Positions 1 to 12,160 of a stretch of DNA of 64,000 nucleotides are shown piece after piece. Origin of the DNA: Eulemur rufifrons. Lineage: Eukaryota > Chordata > Mammalia > Primates > Lemuridae. A program made the translations under genes and the position numbers. Where the stretch lies: assembly GCF_041146395.1 (NCBI RefSeq), contig NC_090989.1:240488843-240552842 (forward strand). The letters are read 5' to 3'. Below the pieces are notes generated by a model that saw only the letters and a list, made by a program, of their open reading frames with translations, ran no database searches and had not been told where the DNA came from. The number at the start of each line of letters is the position of its first letter. The first letter of the stretch is position 1.

Positions 1-410
1 TCAGTATTATAAAAATTTCACATCTGGTGCACAGAATTTGGAAAAGCAGCAGCTTCATTAGGTGATAGCTACCCTATTTACATAATCTCAAAATAATGAT
101 CCAGGAGGCACTCACTGTGCTTTCTCAGGTCTAATATGTCAGGAAGCACCAGATGGGCAGCATCACTCTTACATTTCTGCTTCAGCCTGCTGGCTTGGAT
201 CATTCCACAGATGCATCAAAAGAAATGGAAAAAGCAATCATAGTGAATTATGCCAGAGAATTTTGCCTGAATTGGTTTTCTTCTGGCCATTTCAAACTGC
301 ATCATGAGTTAATTGCCCAAAGGGCCAAAAAAGGGTATAACAATAGAACAGATAAATAATCAATTAAAAGTGGATTAAATTTAGATTAACTAGTCATTAG
401 GTAAAGATCT
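1..410. other. Unassigned non-coding sequence
   Basis: I see no recognisable repeat, RNA or exon. The short open frame at 153-359 has no recognisable domain and no splice or promoter context. Confidence 0.5.
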
Positions 411-645
411 TTGAGCAAACTGACCTGTTTCCATTTGGTGAATTTATCTATTTCTATATATTTACCATATATATTCATTATGTATAATGTAATTCACTTA
501 ATATATCTATTTTATGTATGGTTATTATATATTCATTATATTATTCATATATCCATTATGCATGGTCATAATATATTCATTAGTTCATATTCATTATATA
601 ATTCATTAACTAGTATATTAATTTTATAATGGTCATATGAAATAT
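411..645. repeat. AT-rich degenerate tandem repeat
   Basis: Variants of a short 'atattcattat' motif recur many times (for example near 474, 528, 553 and 588) with irregular spacing. It looks like a decayed AT-rich satellite-like tract. The open frame that crosses it is an effect of base composition. Confidence 0.6.
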
Positions 646-784
646 TAGATCTCGAATTAGGCATAGAGAGACATGTCAGGAAATTGTAATTATGTTGTTT
701 GTATGTTTCACATAACTCTTTTGCTAACGTAGTCAAGACTTAGTTTTAAAATATAGAGCTTGCTTATGTAACTAGTGATTCGGT

Positions 785-901
785 TTGCACCAAATATCTA
801 AATTTTAAACTTATAATGTACCCTCAAATATGTACTTTTAATAAGGAGTTTACAAGATTAATAAGGACTATAAGGTTTATTTATTTTAATATTTGGTGCA
901 A
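785..901. repeat. 13-bp perfect inverted repeat (117 bp overall)
   Basis: The arms 785-797 (ttgcaccaaatat) and 889-901 (atatttggtgcaa) are exact reverse complements with 91 bp between them. This is the layout of a tiny MITE or a cruciform. I see no clear flanking duplication, so a transposon origin is unproven. Confidence 0.4.
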
Positions 902-1250
902 TACCTAAAGTCATGTTCCCTGCTTTCCTAATTCTTGTAACATTCCCCCAGTTCCTCCAGCTCTATTTTTCACTAAATCTCTGACTCCTACCTCCTACAA
1001 GGTGCTCTGTGTTCTTACCCATCTTAGTTTGTCTGGCTGGATAGAAGAGCCAGAGAATCAGAGAGCTGTAACCTGGAAAGAGCTTCACCTTCAGTGGGAT
1101 CAGTCTGCTCTGTGATCTGATAAACCATTTCAAAATAAATCCCTGGTTACTTCACAAGTGATTTGTAATAGAAAAACTTTCATTAAAAAAATCACCATGG
1201 CGATATACAACACAAGGTAATAGATTAATGGTAAAGGCAGTACAGGATTC

Positions 1251-1303
1251 TGTGTGTGTGTGTGTGTGTTTGTGTGTATGTGTGTGTGTGTGTGTGTGTG
1301 TGT
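1251..1303. repeat. (TG)n microsatellite
   Basis: Nearly uninterrupted TG dinucleotides with two internal changes (ttt and tat). Confidence 0.95.
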
Positions 1304-2178
1304 AGGGGATTACATTGCTGAGTAAGACTTATATGATGCAGAGGAAGGAGGTCTAGACCCTTCAAATCATGCTAGAATAGGCCTCCTTTGCTTGCACACC
1401 TACACCTTCTCACTATATCCTCTTCAAAGAGCTCAGTTGTAGCGTTATGTTTTCTGCAACATCAAGGAAGCAACACATTTTAGATCCCAGCCTCATATTT
1501 GCCTAAAGAAGTCTCCACTGAATAACCAAAAAATTTTCTAAGATGTTGTATTTTGGGGAAAAATACTTTTACTTATTTCAAAACCTTCAGTGATTCATGC
1601 TGTTTTAAGGGAGTAGTTTAAATAAAAACACAAACCTTTAATGCTCTCTAGATGGCTTTATCTTACTTTTGAAATAGAATGATACTTTTTTTTACTGGAT
1701 GGTTTCTGAATGATTGCCATATAGGAGAGATTTACGTATGGATGTGGAAAAGGCCAATTTAACTGCCCACACTTCTGTATCCCTACGAGTGGTGCCAATT
1801 TGTCCTACACTGTGAGGATTCAGCACAGAATAGACTGGTGCCAAATCTGAGGGGAGAAATCAAATTTGATCTCTCAAGTGAAATTTGATCACATAGAATT
1901 TGTAATCTTGATCCTGCATCTAGATACACAATTAAATACACAGTCCCTTTATTTTGTTTCATTAACATATTAGTGATGATATTCCATATTGTTATGCATC
2001 TTACAGATTGTAAATGGATTTACTTATTTATTTTTTTGCCTTTCCAGGTGGATTTGGAAGTACCCAAAAGAGTCTATTAAGAATGTAATATCAATTTTAT
2101 GAAAGCCCTAGTTCAAGGATCCTGGGGGACTTTATATAGTGTGTGAAATATTTAATAGTACAGGGCATCATCTATAGC
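1304..2178. other. Unassigned non-coding sequence
   Basis: AT-rich sequence with nothing I can name on either strand. Confidence 0.4.
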
Positions 2179-2475
2179 AGTGGTTCCCAGCTTTTTAAAA
2201 TGAAAGGCCCATTTTGAAACTAAGGAAAGCATCACCAGCTATACTATATGCAGGAAGTTGTGCTTTTAGTATCTATTAATTGAAGAATAAACTAATGATA
2301 ACACCTATTCTGGATTTAGAAATGCTTTAAGATATACTTGCATGCTATTAATCATTACAGCATCAGCATGTTTTTGTAAAAGTATAAGACCTATGGATGA
2401 GGACCATGTTATCCATGCCAATAATGCTTGGCTTGTGTTTAAACTAGTAGACTTTCAAAGGGCTTGTCCCACATA
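2179..2475 (+). mobile_element. Possible hAT-type DNA transposon fragment
   Basis: It opens with 'cagtggttcccagcttttt', close to the cagtggttctcaaact terminal inverted repeat of mammalian hAT-Charlie elements. No matching right terminal repeat is visible, so this is a guess from one end. Confidence 0.3.
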
Positions 2476-2935
2476 GATCAGAAAGTGCTGGCTTAAATTA
2501 AAAATATATAATTAATGATGGGCATATTTTGAGTTTTTATGAAAATTCTTTCTTGATAAAGTCCTGAGAGCTTTAAGTAAAACATCTCTTTCAGGGTCCA
2601 TGACTAATGCTGGTCTTATTTCTCCACCACGATGCCTGATCTTTTCTTGATGCAAAGTGTGACCTCTGAAAATCCCATGTGGATCTAAAGGTTTATCATT
2701 GCTGGAATGATAGCATTGCTGGAATGCTCTGCCATGAAGTTGTGATTAAAGATTCATGTTCTGTAGCACCAAGGAATTGGCTAGGAAAAATATCAGGCCT
2801 GATTAATTAATTAGACAATGTGCTGAACGACAGCCCATTTTGCAGTATCTCTGAGACAATGTGATTGCATAGGCTAATAGAAAATAGACCACAGACTCAG
2901 AATTTAAAAATAAGACTATTATTAATAAGAACTTT
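2476..2935. other. Unassigned non-coding sequence
   Basis: Nothing recognisable. It contains a short local duplication, 'gctggaatgatagcatt' / 'gctggaatgctctgcc', near 2701-2730. Confidence 0.4.
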
Positions 2936-3290
2936 ATTGCAGGATAAATGGAAGTGCTCACCAGTCAGAGAAAGGGTGCTATCACGTCCTACTTCCTTAA
3001 CACATTAAAATGATAAGCTTATTTCTATTCATGCAAAACCATAGGACTCTTCTCCAAGAATTGAGGGAGGAGAGGGGCCTTGGGAGACTTGGATATGGGA
3101 GACCTCCTTCGTTCCTTTCCTCCTTCTTAGGAATCAGAGCTGCGTTGCTGTCTAAGGCTCACCCTGCCCACTCCTCCTTCTTTCTCCCTTTGTCTTGTAT
3201 TGGGATTTTCCCCAATAAAATCTCTTCCACTTCTAGTCCCTTCTGGGAGTCTTCCTCTCAGAAGACCTAAGCTATCATACCATTTATTAG
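2936..3290 (+). mobile_element. Possible solitary LTR, family unknown
   Basis: At 3205-3260 a pyrimidine-rich stretch is followed by 'ccccaataaaatctcttcc' and then 'cttctgggagtcttcc'. This resembles the polyadenylation signal and U5 edge of a class I retroviral LTR. I cannot place the left end and see no target duplication. Confidence 0.3.
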
Positions 3291-3384
3291 CTTCGATGGG
3301 TTACTTAATCCTTATAAGTATGGTCTGTCTCAGTAGTTAAGAGTAAAATAATAGCATTTAGGTCCCATAGGTTTTATAAAGAAG

Positions 3385-3476
3385 AAATTTGAAAATGGCC
3401 GAAAAATTGTAAGCACAGTACCTGGCACATGGCAAGCAGTCAAGAAATGATAATTGTCATTCCTATTATTACTACT
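3385..3476 (+). repeat. MIR 3' fragment
   Basis: The 'agcacagtacctggcacatggcaagc' type of string, followed by a tract like 'cattcctattattactac', matches the 3' part of MIR SINEs. Confidence 0.55.
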
Positions 3477-3794
3477 ATCTTTCATTGCTTCTAGAATTCT
3501 TTGCTTGGAGGAAGTTGAGAAAGCTGAAGTCTGACTTTTCTTGGAGGAGCCCTGGATTGCAAGATATAGATGAGAAAGAAACCTCACAGAATTCCACGTT
3601 GTTGATAACCCAAGTGCATTGTAGCTTCCTGTGTGAGGGTTTTCCTTGCTATTGGGTGTTTGCAACCTTTGTACTTGGGCAAGAACCATTTGAAAAGCCT
3701 CCTGACCTACTGAGGCTAAAGGAAGAGTGGGCTGGGGACCTAGAGACTTGTCTGCCCAGTCCAAAAGATCCTCCTCCCCCTACACCTGTTTTCT

Positions 3795-4130
3795 TTTTAG
3801 ATAATTTCAGACTTACGCAAAAGTTGCAAGAATAGTGCAAAGAATTTCTGAACACCTTCATCCAGATTGCCCACGTTAACATGTGTGTGTGTGTGTGTGT
3901 GTGTGTGTATTCACTTGCATACATTTTTTTCTGAACTCTTTGAGAGAAAGTTGCAGGCATGATGTCCCTTTGCCCCTAAATACTTCAGTGTGTGTAGTCT
4001 GAATGTAGGGTCTACACTCAGCACAGAGGTAGAAATTGCCCATTTGCAGTCTCATATCCTGCCCTACAATAAATTCAGAGCTGCCTGATTTTGTCTCTTG
4101 CACTAGCACAGATCATTTCTTTGGTTAATC
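3795..4130 (-). mobile_element. Old LINE-derived 3' fragment with internal (TG)n
   Basis: The strings 'ataatttcagacttacgcaaaagttgca' (in part), 'cctaaatacttcagtgtgt' and 'tttgagagaaagttgca' recall the antisense 3' portion of ancient mammalian L1 elements. A (TG)n tract at 3880-3909 sits inside. Family assignment is from memory. Confidence 0.5.
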
Positions 4131-4394
4131 ACCATATGAAGTAGTTATTTTTCTTATAGGGATCATGTTGTCTAAAAAGTAATTATTTTCAAATATCAGA
4201 ATCACACTTATCTTGGTAAGAGGCTCAACTGATGGGAAGCATGTGGGAAAACTGATACCCCTGAAGGTGATTCAGGTGGATCTGCTCATTCAATATCTCT
4301 CTAGGCATGTGCCCATTGAGGTCTAAATTACCTCTGTGGTTTAAATTCTTTTTTTTTATTCTCTTTATTGATCTAGTTTGTGTTAAATACTAAC

Positions 4395-4700
4395 ATAATA
4401 TGACTTTCAATGACTGTTCTAATGCTCAGAGGACAGAAGACGACTAAGACAAAATACCTACCCTGAATGCAGTTGTACCAGGGAAAACAAGACAGGAGCA
4501 AAAAAACAATCATAACACAAAATATGAGAGAAGGTTTGAGAAGAATGATGGATTACAAGGAGGTAGCTGGCTCAGGAAAGATTTCATGGAAGAAGTGGCT
4601 TTAACATGTTCATTAAAAGAAAGAAGACGTTTTCTGGGTATTGTTGAGGAGTTGCCTTCTACAAAGGTGTCAGCATAGGCTAAGGCATAGAGACAGGAAA
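4395..4700 (-). repeat. L2-type LINE fragment (antisense)
   Basis: The order of 'acaaaatacctaccctgaa', 'gaaaacaagacag', 'tttcatggaagaagtggctt' and 'ggcatagagacaggaaagc' follows the L2 3' region, but it is well diverged. Confidence 0.5.
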
Positions 4701-4806
4701 GCACTAGGGTGAATGGGATACTCGAGTGTAGTCGAGAGTGAGGAGCTCTATGTGGCAAGAACTTCTGGGACTTGAGGTACTTGTGGAAGAGCAGTGAGAG
4801 CAGGGT

Positions 4807-5204
4807 TGTCTTAGTCTGTTCGTGCTGCTACAACAAAATAACTGAGGCTGGGTAATTTGTAAACAGCAGCAATTTATTTCTCACAGTTCTGGAGGCTGGA
4901 AAGTCTAAGATCAAGGCTCTGACAGTTTTGGTGTTTGGTGAGGACCCAAGCTCCGCATCCAAGATGGCACCTTGAATAGTCCTTCCTCCAGAGGGGACAA
5001 ACACTGTATTTTCACATGAAGGAATGGACAGAAGGAGAAAATTTACCCCCTCAAGCCCGTTTATATGACACTAATCCTATCTATGATGGCAGAGCCCTCA
5101 TAGCTCAGCTGTCTGCTAAAAGGCCCCACATCTCAATACTGTTGCACTGGGGATTAAGTTTCAACATGAATTTTGGAGGGAACGCAAACAATCACACCAT
5201 AGCA
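4807..5204 (-). mobile_element. MLT1-type ERVL-MaLR solitary LTR
   Basis: On the plus strand it begins 'tgtcttagtctgttcgtgc' and ends 'accatagca', which is the reverse complement of an MLT1 LTR (TG...CA). Flanking pentamers agggt (4802-4806) and agtgt (5205-5209) match at 4 of 5 bases, as expected for an aged 5-bp target duplication. No internal region is attached, so it is a solo LTR. The open frames that cross it are incidental. Confidence 0.85.
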
Positions 5205-7568
5205 AGTGTGGAAAGATATTTTGAGCAGATTGTGGAGGATCTTGGAGCGTGGTCTCCAGTGAATCTCTTGGCTCTGTGTGTGAGTCCTAGAGGCAGTGTG
5301 TTTCCCCTCCTCACTCTCTCTCAGCTTCCCTCTTCCTTGTACTCTCTTCTTTTCCTGCTTTTTTTCCCTTGGTATCCAGAGACCTCCTCTACAAACAGAG
5401 TTCTTTGCCAGGTTGGATAAAGACTTTTCTCCACTCTCCCTCCCCACATGCTCAGACCTACCCTATTTTGTTAAAGTACAGGGACAAACTTTTTTATATT
5501 TCTAAGTTGTCACAAAAACTACCAAGATGAGGGATGCTGACACATGTGCCCAGAAGTGAGTCCCGTGGGCCATCTGAGGAAGCGGCCCTGTGTCCACTTT
5601 CGTCTGTCTTCTTAAAATAATGCGCCTTGGCAAGATAAGAACAGGAAGCTCTAATCAGTTTCAATATTTAACCAGATTAGCTATTTACCTCCACTCCCCG
5701 ATGTGTCATTGTAGGCCCAAGATGACTTGGGTGAACATGTTAGAAACTCTTTGAGTTCACAGGGGTGCTTTCTCCCTGAGAATGCCAAGTTAAGGCTGCT
5801 CTGAAAAGTTTTCCTAATTTTGTTTTCTTGTTAGGGACATTCTAATGACCATGAAGAAAGAGCAAGTACTTACCAGTACTAATTTTTAAAAGGTATTATT
5901 AACTTTATTGTCCTATTTCCTCAATACTAAGATGTACATTTTATGTATTGTCACATTTCTAGAATTAGAAGTAAGCTTTACATTCAACATGCGTGTTTAA
6001 TGCAGTGTCTCTTTGTTTTCCTTCCCCTCTACCACCCTCCCCCAAACCCAAAAGCAAACAAACAAGCCAAAGCTCTCATTAAATTGCTGTCTTACAGTCA
6101 AGGGAATAGGATGATATTTTCTAGTTTCTCACTTCTGTCCCCCAGAGACACCCTTTCTGCTTATTAGCTGGGTGAGCAGAAGTCATCTACTTTAAAATGT
6201 CCTATTGAGGGGTAAGCATCCTTCCCTAGGGAATGCTACAAACTCTGAAATCACCCATGTATTAGACATGTCTAGACTATTTTCATCAGCTGACACCCTT
6301 TCTTCCCCTGCAAATCAAGTCTCATCTGAGTAATTCCCACGTGAACGCGTCCTCCTCTCATCCAACTGTCCTTCTCAGAGCATCCATGACAGAAAGCAGC
6401 AAGGGATTAATTTTTAACGATCTAGCCTGGTTTTTATGATGGGTCATCATCATTATTTTTTTAATATACTAATGTTCCTATGATGATTCAATTATAAGTA
6501 GAAGTATAGGGATTTTGTTTGGTAGATTGCTTTATCTTGAACAAAACAGAATATGAATTAAATATTTCTAAATATAGGAAAGGAGGAGTCTTTTTGTAGC
6601 ATCCTGCATGTAACTGCATATCTAGATTCACACTGGGACTGCATAAATCTTATCCTGTCTCTGTCCTGAATTCCACTCCCCTACCTCCTGCCCAACTTTA
6701 AAAACTGGGTACTGTACGGTTGAGGTGCATAGATTGAACAGCTGCAAGGAATTTTCTAAAGTGAACAGGTGTCACAAAATAGCACATTGCTGAGGGGGTG
6801 GGTAGGTGGAGGGGAGGGGACTTTGGCAGGTCACTCAGCGCCAGCTGCTTTGTTGAAGTTGTGTGGGGGGAGGATTAGAAGAGGAAAGAGTCTGCTGCTC
6901 AGGCCCAGAGAAGCCCAGGTTCCATCACAACATTCTATTTGCAATCTAGGTGAGGTTATTTTAGGAGATTCAGCAACTCTCCCTCCAGGTCCCTAGTGGA
7001 CTCCAGCAGCCCTCTCATCCCTGTCCACTAATCCCCTCCCCTCCCCACTGCCTGCTTTCCTCATCCATGCTCTTTGACTCATCCTTCCTTCCTTTTCATC
7101 TTTAATCTTTTTCTAAAACTACTTTTGGTCTCTACACAAGAACTGAAATCTGACTTTTCTGTAAAACCCTCCTTGTAGAGACAACACCTTCTTCAGGTAC
7201 CTGCAACCCACAGAATATGAGAGTTTGCACAGCCCCTTTTCCTCTGTGCCCCTTTCCCAGTAGCTCTGCCCTCTCTCTCAACACTGTCTTCTCCTATGCA
7301 GCCCAGTGGGGCCACTTGCATGGCCTAGATGAAGGGGCATAAAGAGCAGTTTGGAGCACAGGTACGTAAAATGGAACCTAAACAAATTTTCAATTTTTCC
7401 CACCTTGTCTTGTTAAATAGGAAACTCAGGAACTTTCTTTTCCCCATTTAAAAAAATTATAACATTTTTTCTTACTTTAATTCTTCTAGTATAATTATTC
7501 TTTTTCTTTCCTTTTTATTGAAATTTGAGATTTTATTGTATCTGGATTTTGCAGTCTCAAACTAATCT
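5205..7568. other. Unassigned non-coding sequence
   Basis: No repeat I can name and no convincing exon. Pyrimidine-rich stretches occur at 5300-5450 and 7010-7330. The open frame at 6769-6996 lies in G-rich sequence and looks like chance. Confidence 0.4.
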
Positions 7569-7650
7569 CCCTTCCTTCCTTCCTTCCTTCCTTCCTTCCT
7601 TCCTTCCTTCCTTTCTTTCTGTCTTTTTCTTTCTCTTTCTTCTTTGATAT
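7569..7650. repeat. (TTCC)n / (TTTC)n microsatellite
   Basis: About eleven TTCC units run from 7569 and then decay into TTTC-rich sequence. Lengths of such tracts vary between individuals. Confidence 0.95.
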
Positions 7651-7993
7651 GAGAGGAAGAGGAAATAAATACAACCTGGAATAATATCAGTCTTCTTTGG
7701 CTTCCTTGGCCACCCAAGAACAGGGACAGATGGGTGAAAAGGGAGCTGGTCTGTGATGGATGTGTCTTTCTAGTAGTTTTCCAAGAGTTCCAAGGCACTT
7801 CAGGGCTGCCATGCAGGCCTTGAGGCCACTGTCAGCAGAGCCTACTGACATGATTTATCTTAGGTATTCGGTTTTATGGCTAAAAGAAATTTGCTAGCCA
7901 TTGTGTTTTGTTTCAGACATGCCATGCCATCCTTGCCCCAGAAAAAAGAAGTTCTTCCTGAGAACTCCCCAGGAATCAAAGGTCTTTTTAATT

Positions 7994-8020
7994 TATATAT
8001 ATATATATATATATATATAT
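7994..8020. repeat. (TA)n microsatellite
   Basis: Uninterrupted TA dinucleotides. Confidence 0.95.
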
Positions 8021-8044
8021 GTTTACAATAACACATTCTACATG

Positions 8045-8222
8045 TTTTTCACTATGAGGCATCGTGCCAGATTTTGACATGCATTAATTCATTTGATTCT
8101 CACCACAACACTATGAGTTAAGCATTAATATTAGTAGTGCTACATTTTAAAAATCAGGAAGCTGATGCTTAGAAAAAATTAAATAACTTATCCCAAATCA
8201 TACAGCTATGAGCTGGACCCTG
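8045..8222 (-). repeat. MIR SINE (antisense)
   Basis: The order 'ttgattctcaccacaac', 'tgagttaagcattaatatt', 'cattttaaaaatcaggaagctgatgc', 'aataacttatcccaaatcat', 'acagctatgagctggaccc' follows the MIR reverse complement from 3' end to core. Confidence 0.75.
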
Positions 8223-8457
8223 AATCATTTGCTTGAAACCTCAACCCCCAACTACATTGGGATGCCCCAGGACAGAATGAAACTGACTATTCTCCCAGGA
8301 GTGTTCTAGGAGCCAGCAAGCCCACAAGATTCGTTTAAGCATCTTTGTAGTGCGAAAGATCATGCAGACCCAGCATACCAGACTCTGAAGAGTTTGGTAT
8401 TGGCACATGAGCCAAAGAGGCAAGCAGAAGACATTGAATGAATGGCATATGTCTGAC

Positions 8458-8840
8458 TGTCTTAGTCTGTTGGTGCTGCTATAACAAAACACCAGAACCT
8501 GGGTAATTTATAAGCAATAGAAATTTATTTCTCGCAGTTCTGGAAGCTGGGAAGTCCAGGATCGAGACATCAGCAAGACTGATACCTGGTGAGGGCTGCT
8601 CCCTGCTTCCAAGATAGCACCTTGTTGCCATATCCTCCAAAGGGGACGAACGCTGTGTCCTTACATAGTGGCAACAGCAGAAGGGCAAGAGAGTGTTCCC
8701 TTCAACCTTGAGTCTTTTATAAAGGTGTTAATCCCCATTCAGGAGTAGAGTCCTCATTACTTAATCACCCCCAAAGGCCGTATCTCTTAATACTATTGCA
8801 TCGGGGATTTGGAGGAAACACCGTCATTCAAGCCGTAGCA
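8458..8840 (-). mobile_element. MLT1-type ERVL-MaLR solitary LTR
   Basis: The plus strand begins 'tgtcttagtctgttggtg' and ends 'aagccgtagca' (TG...CA), the reverse complement of an MLT1 LTR. A perfect 5-bp target duplication ctgac flanks it at 8453-8457 and 8841-8845, so the whole 383-bp LTR is present. The open frames inside it are not genes. Confidence 0.9.
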
Positions 8841-10830
8841 CTGACTAAGAATTCTGGTCACCAGCTATATTAAGTACATTTATGTATTTTAGTCAGGCTG
8901 CATGGGGAGAGGGTCCATTCAAGCCTACCTGGTCATGTTTCTCCTCTCCTGGAAGTCTGCTTGAAAATCAAGTCCATTGTTATTTATGCCCCTTTTAAAA
9001 TTCCTCTACCACTCTTACTCTCTGGTTGTCCTTACCATATGAAATACCTACTTTCTGCTAGCCCATAAAATAGAGCTGCTTATAAGCTATATTAAAACTT
9101 GAAGAAAAAATAAGCATGCATTTTTAAAGCATGTCCCCAAATAAATTTGAAGTCAAATCAGTTCAAGCAATTATTGTGCTACAAATGTCATTAGATTCTC
9201 AATTACAATGATTCATAGATTTTTTTTAATCTCCCCAACTGAACTTTAAAAATGATTTCTAATTAGGAAGACAAAATATTGTCTTAAAATTTATTCATTG
9301 GTTCAGAAGACCAACAAAAGAAAGGGACAAAAACTTCTGGTAGTGATAAAAAAAGTCTCAAGCCTTCACCATGCCAAATATTTATTTTCCTTCTGAAACA
9401 AAGTTATTGCTTTCCAAATAAGGAAACCATTTAGAGCCAAGATATGCCATTCAAATCGTAATGGCTTTTTCTTGCTAAACTTAGAATGGAAGAATGTATA
9501 CAATAAAAGTGTTAGCGATTCTAGAAGTAAACATTTTGCCCATAATGTATATCAAATTAAAAATATTCTAGCATAATGGAAAAGATTACATTGTTGATCC
9601 AGCCTTAGTTGGACATTTGTTTTTTGTTTGTTTTGTTGTTTGTGTTGAACTTTTTAGTACTGGGGTAGATTTAGATTATACCTATGCCTGTCTGCACTGT
9701 CTCACTTAGTCATTCGCACAAGACTATTGATGAAATGCCAAAACAGAGCAGGATGCTGGTATCAGAACAGGCAGAATCCAACTGGCCCAGAAAGACAGGA
9801 AACCTCAGATTTTGGTCTGGTAAGCAGAGTATTCCAGCTGTAACTCATAATAGCTATACCATTTAGAAGGTAAACAAGGAGCCCACAATCTATGCCTTCA
9901 GAGTTGTTTGGCTGTTGATAAACCACTAATGACTCCAATTTATATCTGAGGAATGTTATTATTCTATATACAAACTGAGTGAAACATTTTTATAGGCTAG
10001 ATATTAGTCATCCAAACAAGTGATTAGTACCAGATTCTGTCAAAATGATCAACCAAGTCATGTTGTGCAGACTAGAAATTTCCAAAGCAAGTTCAGTGCA
10101 GCACTAATTCATTAGACTGTTAAAAGATAGCACTCAAAAAAATCATTGGCCCACGAAGCTTGGAAATACAGTGTCACATGAAAGTAAACAGGCTATTTCA
10201 TGCAGTATTTCTATACCAGTAGAGATACAGCCCCAATGATGACTGAGCCTGTATCTAATTAATCTTTCTCTTGTGTTTGAAAAGAAGGGTTTATGAGAGC
10301 CTATTTTCAGAAGCCATCATTGTCTTATGCCAAAAAGGTGGTGCAGCAAGTACAGATTGCTTACTGGTTTCAAAGAGATGGATCTGTTCATTCCATTATC
10401 AATTACCTGAGGGCCATCTTAATTTTCCATTGCCGTGTTGCTATTTATGTTTTAGCAACATGCTCAGAGATAGAGATCATTTCTATTAGGTGTAATGGCA
10501 AAACACTTCTTTTATTCTTACTCTACCCAGGTAATGCTATTAGGACAGTGTAGTCTGGATTACATATTTCTCTTTGTTTTGGTACTTCTTTATATAACTA
10601 CCTGACATATTCTGTTGTGTAGTGGATGGATAATATAATTCAAGCAATAAAAACATATTTCAAAAAGAGAGGAACAACAGTCACAACTGTTGAAGTATGG
10701 GTCAAAGTCTGGACTGGTTGAAATTGATGGAGAAAGATCATGAAATTTAGGGACTTACTACAGTTGGTGAAAGTTTTCCCATCAAGTTCCAAAACCAGTT
10801 TAACTCTAGCAATAATTCGTAGAAATTATA
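8841..10830. other. Unassigned AT-rich non-coding sequence
   Basis: Nothing recognisable; short open frames at 9684-9866 and 10271-10553 show no domain. A T-rich stretch with 'tttgttttttgtttgttttg' lies near 9617. Confidence 0.4.
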
Positions 10831-11155
10831 TAGTCATATGCTGCATAATGATGTTTCAGTCAGCAACAGACTACAAATACAATGGTGGTCTCAGATTATA
10901 ATGGAGCTGGAAAATTCCTGCCACCTAGTGACATCATAGCCATTGTGTTACAATTGCCTGCAGTTTTCAGTACAGGAACATGCTGTATAGGTTTGTAGCC
11001 AAGGAGCAATGGGTTGTATCATATAGCCTAGATGCATAGTAGGCTATACCATCTAGGTTTGTGTAAGTATACTGTATGATGTTTGTACAACAACAAAATT
11101 GTCCAACAGAGCATTTCCCAGGATGGATACCTGTCACTAAACAACGCGTGACTGT
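10831..11155 (+). mobile_element. Non-autonomous DNA transposon, MER type
   Basis: The left end 'tagtcatatgctgcataat' and right end 'ctaaacaacgcgtgactgta' are imperfect inverted repeats, and the body carries 'accatctaggtttgtgtaag', a signature of a mammalian MER-type cut-and-paste element. TA dinucleotides at both edges suggest a Tc/mariner-like target, but I cannot fix the family name. It encodes nothing. Confidence 0.75.
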
Positions 11156-11199
11156 ATGTCATTTTCAAAATGGCAAAATAGAATTGAAAACAAATAACA

Positions 11200-12160
11200 T
11201 AAATCATGGGATCTTAAAGAAGAATTGAATTTGAGTCCAACACCCTGCACAGATAGGTTAACTGTAATCATCCATACTCATCTCATAACTGTTCTCATCC
11301 ACATGGGCTTTTCTTTAAAAGTAATGGAGATAAACATTATCATTTCCCTATGTAGCCTTTTCCAATAATTTACAATTCTTATTACTGTAACTCTTTCTAG
11401 AATTAGACCAGTACCCAGTACTAGTACCTGATCTGCCAATAGCAGATGGAATCCTGTACATGCCACCATTCCCTGAGGGCACCGACAACCACCTGGTGAC
11501 AGGTTGATCACATTAGATGTCTTGTATCATGGAGGTGACAGAGATTCATCTTCACAGGAATCACACATATTCTTGATATGGATTTTCCCTTCTTGTTCGT
11601 AATGTTTCTGCCACCACCACGTCCAAGGACCCTCAGAATGCCTTATTCACCATCATGGCATTCTGCAGTGTTGAATCTGATGAAGGAACTCATTTCCTGC
11701 AAAAGAAATACAGCGCTGGGATCGCAGCCATTGGATTAACTGGTTTTGCCACATACTTCCCCATCCAGAAGCACAAGCCTAATTGAAAGGTGGAATGGAT
11801 TACTAAAGACTCAGTTATGATGCAGTTGGGAGATAATACCTGAAAAGAAGGGGCTCTGTTGTACAGAATACAGTTTATCCTTTGAAATCAGAGTCCACAT
11901 GCCCAGAATACATGGGTCCAGAAATCAAGGGATGGAAGTAGGAATGGCTCTTCTCACTATTATACCTAATAAGTCACAGAAATCCTGTTTCTTATCCTGG
12001 CAACTTTGAACTATACTGGTTTAGAGATCTTAGCATGGGTGGAATGCTACCACTAATGGACACAACAATGGTTCAACTAAATTGAAATATGAAACTATCA
12101 CCTAGAAATTTTGAGCTCCTTATGTCACTTAACCAATAACTTCATTGCATTTGTGTTTTT
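11200..12160 (+). pseudogene. ERVL-type endogenous retrovirus pol remnant (integrase region)
   Basis: This is a decayed internal fragment of an ERVL-class element with no LTRs attached. The plus strand at 11782-11808 reads I-E-R-W-N-G-L-L-K, the conserved segment near the C-terminal side of the catalytic core of retroviral integrases. Just before it 'catccagaagcacaagcc' corresponds to the usual H-P-E-A segment. Upstream pieces (from about 11440) and downstream pieces to about 12130 ('tggacacaacaatggttc') also follow the ERVL order. Stops and frameshifts are frequent, so no protein is made. The two ends are approximate, and relation to the MLT1 LTRs nearby is unproven. Confidence 0.75.
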
